Origin: Nonomuraea pusilla
GTDB lineage: Bacteria > Actinomycetota > Actinomycetes > Streptosporangiales > Streptosporangiaceae
Assembly: GCF_900109355.1 (NCBI RefSeq)
Contig: NZ_FOBF01000009.1
Location: forward strand, 124,001 to 188,000
Direction of reading: 5' to 3'
DNA length: 64,000 nucleotides
A program made the position numbers and the translations under genes. This document shows, piece by piece, positions 61,276 to 64,000 of this stretch; position 1 is the stretch's first letter; every line of letters begins with the position of its first letter. The notes beneath the pieces are model-generated. The model made no database searches. It saw nothing but the letters and a program-made list of their open reading frames with translations, and was not told the DNA's origin.

Positions 61276-61296
61276 GTCGTACTAACCCCCGAAAAC

Positions 61297-62202
61297 TTAG
61301 ACGAGAACGTGCTCGCGGCTCTTCTCCTGTACGGGCGCGCTGTGCCGGCGCGTGAAGAGCCACATGCGGTAGACGAGGAAGACCTCGTTGGCCAGAAGCA
61401 GCACGCCGGCCACCGCCGAGACCGGGATGAGCGTCGCCGGGCCGGCCAGCGGCGCCACCACGAACACCGCCGCGTGGAACTCGATGCCGCTGATCAGGTG
61501 CGAGCGGACCCGGCGCCTGGCCAGGAACCGGTTCACCCTGCGGAAGAAGCGCGGCCCCTTGCGCCCCCGCGGCCGCGGCTCCAGGTCGACGTCGAGGTCG
61601 ATGTCGAGGATGGTCTCCACGACCGGCACCGGGTCCGGGTCCGGCGCCGGATCCGGCACCCGCACCGCACCCGGCACCGCGTCGGCCATCGCGAGCTGGC
61701 GCTCCTCCCTGACCACCTCGCGGACCCGCTTCATCTGCGGCGCGTTGACGTACCTGAAGAGATCCAGCACCGCCACCGCGGCGCCCAGGAGGATGAAGTG
61801 GACATCCCCCGAAACGGCGTACTGCCCGTACGCCAGGCCCGCCGCGCAGCAGACGACCCTGATCCGGTCCCCCACGTAGTCGAGCCAGAGGCCGAAGGGC
61901 GTCCCCGTGCCCTTCAGCCGCGCTATCTTGCCGTCCACGCAGTCGATCATGAAGCTCAGATAGAACATCACAGCGCCCGCGGCCAGCTGGTTCATGGCGA
62001 GACAAGCCGCCGACGCCATGCCGAGGACCAGCGAGAACACCGTGAGCCCGTTGGGCGTGATCCGGGTGTGGTTGGCGACGGGAAGGGCGACCCGGCAGGC
62101 GACCGGGTCCACGAAATACACGGTCCACCAGGAGTCTCTCCGCTTGCGTGTCTCGTAGACGTCATACAGCGAATAGGTCCTCATGCGTTCCAGGATGGAC
62201 AC
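61297..62202 (-). CDS. CDP-alcohol phosphatidyltransferase family protein
   Basis: 301-aa membrane enzyme. The complete family motif DGx2ARx8Gx3Dx3D is present in DCVDGKIARLKGTGTPFGLW followed by LDYVGD (about residues 90-112). About five or six helices; a cytoplasmic insert with Asp/Pro repeats (DPAPDPDPVPVVETILDID) lies near residues 180-205. It would transfer a phospho-alcohol from a CDP donor to make a phospholipid or polymer precursor. Start GTG 62202; ATG at 62184 (MRTYSLYDV) is an alternative. Confidence 0.92.
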   Translation of the reverse strand: MSILERMRTYSLYDVYETRKRRDSWWTVYFVDPVACRVALPVANHTRITPNGLTVFSLVLGMASAACLAMNQLAAGAVMFYLSFMIDCVDGKIARLKGTGTPFGLWLDYVGDRIRVVCCAAGLAYGQYAVSGDVHFILLGAAVAVLDLFRYVNAPQMKRVREVVREERQLAMADAVPGAVRVPDPAPDPDPVPVVETILDIDLDVDLEPRPRGRKGPRFFRRVNRFLARRRVRSHLISGIEFHAAVFVVAPLAGPATLIPVSAVAGVLLLANEVFLVYRMWLFTRRHSAPVQEKSREHVLV

Positions 62203-62232
62203 GACAAGCCGTCGGACGATTACTCTCTGGAA

Positions 62233-63678
62233 CTACTGGGCCATGTCCATGCCGCTTCTTGACCATCCCGGCACGGAGAACCTCCAGGCCGCGCGCGACT
62301 CCCCGTCACGCAGCACATCCGTGAACGTGAGCCCTTTCAGCTCGGCCCGCACCATCACCTTCCAGCTGCGTCCGTGGCCCTTCAGACGGCGGGGATTGAT
62401 GGTCGTCGTGAAGCCGTGCCTGCCCTCGCGCCGGCACTCCAGAGGCAGCTCGCGGCGGCCGTTGGTCAGCCACATGCTGAGCTCCTCCACCGGCTGCTCG
62501 ACCCGGTGGATGGACACGTGGCCGCGCAGCCTGAACACGCGCCGCCCCCACTCCCCTCCCTCCGCCCTGGCGACCAGCTTCAGCTCGTCGCGGGCGTCGA
62601 ACACCTCGTCCGGGATCCGCAGCCGCCAGCTCCTGAAGTACGGGTAGTCGCCGTACCAGCCGACCTTGCGGCGGCCGCGCGGCACCACCTTGGTGCCGTC
62701 CACCGACGCCCGGCGGAACTCGCGCACCTTGCGCAGCTCCCTCAGCCGGCCGCGCTTGACCAGGTGCAGTTCGAGCCTGCGCAGCGACGGCGCCGACGCG
62801 AGCGCCTCGGGGCTCAGCTCGTCCTGCCAGTCGCGGGCCAGCCGCAGCAGGTGGGCGCAGTCGTCGCGGCACTCCTCCAGGGCCTGGAACAGGAACAGGG
62901 TGTCCTTCTCCAGGACGAGCGCGTCGAAGTCAGGCAGCAGGTCCGGCGCCCGCTCGTGGAGGAAGGTCCGTACCGCGCGGATCGCGTTCAGCCGCTCCAC
63001 CAGGTTCGGCGCCTCCACGCGGCGCTGCGTGATCGAGGTCTCGCCCTCCTCGCGCCTGCGCCAGTGGTAGACGACGTCGCCCAGCATGTCCACGCTGGAG
63101 GCCAGGACGTGCGCGCGCATCGCCACCGGCACGTCCTCGTAGATGCCCGGCGGGTACTCCAGGGCGTTGCCCTGCCAGAAGTCCCGGCGGTAGACCTTGT
63201 TCCAGATCGTCCTGTCCCTGACGAGCACCCGCTTGTCCGTGATGTGCGTGCACCGCTCGGGACGCCTGAACACCTTCTCGTGCAGCAGCGACTCCTCCAG
63301 CCGCCCGTCCACCAGCCTCCGCACCGCGCCGCACGCCAGGTCCGACCCGGTCTCCCTGAGCGAGGAGACCAGCTTCTCGTACGCCTCGGGCGGCACCACG
63401 TCGTCGGCGTCGGCGAACGCCAGGTAGACGCCCCGCGCCAGCCGGACCCCGGCGTTGCGCGCCGGCCCCGGCCCCAGCCGCTGCTGGCCGACCAGCGCGA
63501 ACCGCCGGTCCCGCGCCACGAAGTCCTCCGCCGCCTGCCTGCTCCCGTCCTGGGAGCCGTCGTCGACCATGATGACCTCGATGTCCTCCAGCGTCTGCGC
63601 CGCCAGCGACTTCAGGCATTCCGTGATGTACGGCTCCACGTTGTAGACCGGGACGACCACGCTGAGCAGGGGGATCAT
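62233..63678 (-). CDS. GT2 glycosyltransferase with TarS-like C-terminal domain
   Basis: 481 aa. GT-A core in residues 1-250: LSVVVPVYNVEPYITECLKS, VDDGSQDGSRQA and AFADADDVVPPEAYE (DxD). The rest (about residues 330-480) is beta-rich (LRGHVSIHRVEQPVEEL, RSWKVMVRAELKGLTF), like linker/trimer domains of teichoic-acid glycosyltransferases. ATG start with AAGGAG 9 nt upstream. Probably decorates the polymer made by the 56-60 kb genes. Confidence 0.9.
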   Translation of the reverse strand: MIPLLSVVVPVYNVEPYITECLKSLAAQTLEDIEVIMVDDGSQDGSRQAAEDFVARDRRFALVGQQRLGPGPARNAGVRLARGVYLAFADADDVVPPEAYEKLVSSLRETGSDLACGAVRRLVDGRLEESLLHEKVFRRPERCTHITDKRVLVRDRTIWNKVYRRDFWQGNALEYPPGIYEDVPVAMRAHVLASSVDMLGDVVYHWRRREEGETSITQRRVEAPNLVERLNAIRAVRTFLHERAPDLLPDFDALVLEKDTLFLFQALEECRDDCAHLLRLARDWQDELSPEALASAPSLRRLELHLVKRGRLRELRKVREFRRASVDGTKVVPRGRRKVGWYGDYPYFRSWRLRIPDEVFDARDELKLVARAEGGEWGRRVFRLRGHVSIHRVEQPVEELSMWLTNGRRELPLECRREGRHGFTTTINPRRLKGHGRSWKVMVRAELKGLTFTDVLRDGESRAAWRFSVPGWSRSGMDMAQ

Positions 63679-63844
63679 GCCGTTTCGCTCCTTGGTTCGC
63701 GAGATGGGATCCACGGCAGCATGCCGCGCCCTACAGGGGCGATTCCGGACCGATGCCCGTCCATGAAGAGCTCTTTACCGGACACGGAAGCCACCGTGAA
63801 TCCGCTACGTTGGGCGATGACGCGAGCACTGAACGTAGGGGGCC

Positions 63845-64000
63845 ATGGTGCTGAGACCGGCACGAGACGACGACCTGGCGGCGATGCTGCGCTGGCGCAA
63901 CCATCCCAAGGTGCGGGCCACCAGCTTCACCACCCACGTGATCGGGCCGGGCGAGCACGCCCGGTGGTGGGAGGCCGTCCGCTCCGACCCGTCCACCCGG
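63845..64000 (+). CDS. GNAT-type N-acetyltransferase, cut by window edge
   Basis: 52 residues visible: MVLRPARDDDLAAMLRWRNH followed by KVRATSFTTHVIGPGEHARW. This is the start of a RimJ/PseH-like GNAT domain of the kind that acylates nucleotide sugars. AGGGGG lies just upstream. It is divergent from the GT2 gene, in keeping with a surface-polymer cluster that continues past the window. Confidence 0.8.
   Translation, partial: MVLRPARDDDLAAMLRWRNHPKVRATSFTTHVIGPGEHARWWEAVRSDPSTR

Noticed and set aside
1..64000. tRNA or rRNA genes
   Set aside because: Scanned for the conserved TPsiC-arm pattern and for rRNA-like sequence; none seen.

Overview
The window is very GC-rich, uses GTG and TTG starts freely, and carries WhiB, a dimeric NADP-type isocitrate dehydrogenase, PspC sensors and mixed leaderless and Shine-Dalgarno starts. 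This points to a filamentous actinomycete, most likely Streptosporangiales (Nonomuraea- or Streptosporangium-like). The genus is an inference from gene content and order; no rRNA gene is present to test it. I found no tRNA or rRNA genes, no CRISPR array and no insertion sequence.

Layout. 1-1775: ECF sigma factor (cut by the window edge), YCII protein and a RibD/DHFR-like reductase. 1975-9036: LysA-type decarboxylase divergent from an operon of polar amino-acid ABC transporter, N-acyl-D-amino-acid deacylase and SxxK serine hydrolase, closed by a LysR gene. 9127-11815: isocitrate dehydrogenase, DUF3017 membrane protein and citrate synthase. 11997-16807: FHA regulator, then a divergent pair of wall-glycan enzymes (GH10-like and NagZ-type GH3) with an RpiR/MurR-type repressor. 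16944-21150: benzoylformate-decarboxylase-like TPP enzyme, secreted protein, FolD and GNAT. 21559-27883: alpha-mannosidase, parvulin-like protein and ROK kinase as one tightly coupled operon. 28422-32540: methyltransferase, small membrane protein and purH/purN. 32616-37723: DUF4190-like protein, MerR with a monooxygenase, DUF6350 protein and sucD/sucC. 38005-46288: secreted protein, glutamate-cysteine ligase-like enzyme, metallopeptidase, WhiB, CPBP protease, PIG-L deacetylase, PcrA helicase and L,D-transpeptidase. 47404-51543: a LiaFSR-like envelope-stress module. 51615-56318: form II CO-dehydrogenase-like coxSLM plus coxG. 56438-64000: wall-polymer cluster (TagF-like fusion, GT4, sulfotransferase, CDP-alcohol phosphatidyltransferase, GT2, GNAT cut by the edge).

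Working together: icd, citA and sucCD supply the TCA cycle, and folD, purN and purH form the one-carbon/purine branch that consumes formyl-tetrahydrofolate. Two nearby sets, D-amino-acid handling with LysA, and GH10-like/NagZ/RpiR, could form a peptidoglycan salvage island. The 56-64 kb cluster, the L,D-transpeptidase and the Lia-like module all concern the cell envelope.

The most unusual feature is the abundance of short tandem repeats, with periods from 6 to about 41 bp. They fill several intergenic regions and are also inserted in frame into otherwise conserved proteins (TPP enzyme, ROK kinase, parvulin-like protein, LiaF/PspC protein, CoxG). A second oddity is a mosaic partial duplication of folD-flanking sequence just upstream of the alpha-mannosidase, which carries a LacI-type palindrome in both copies.
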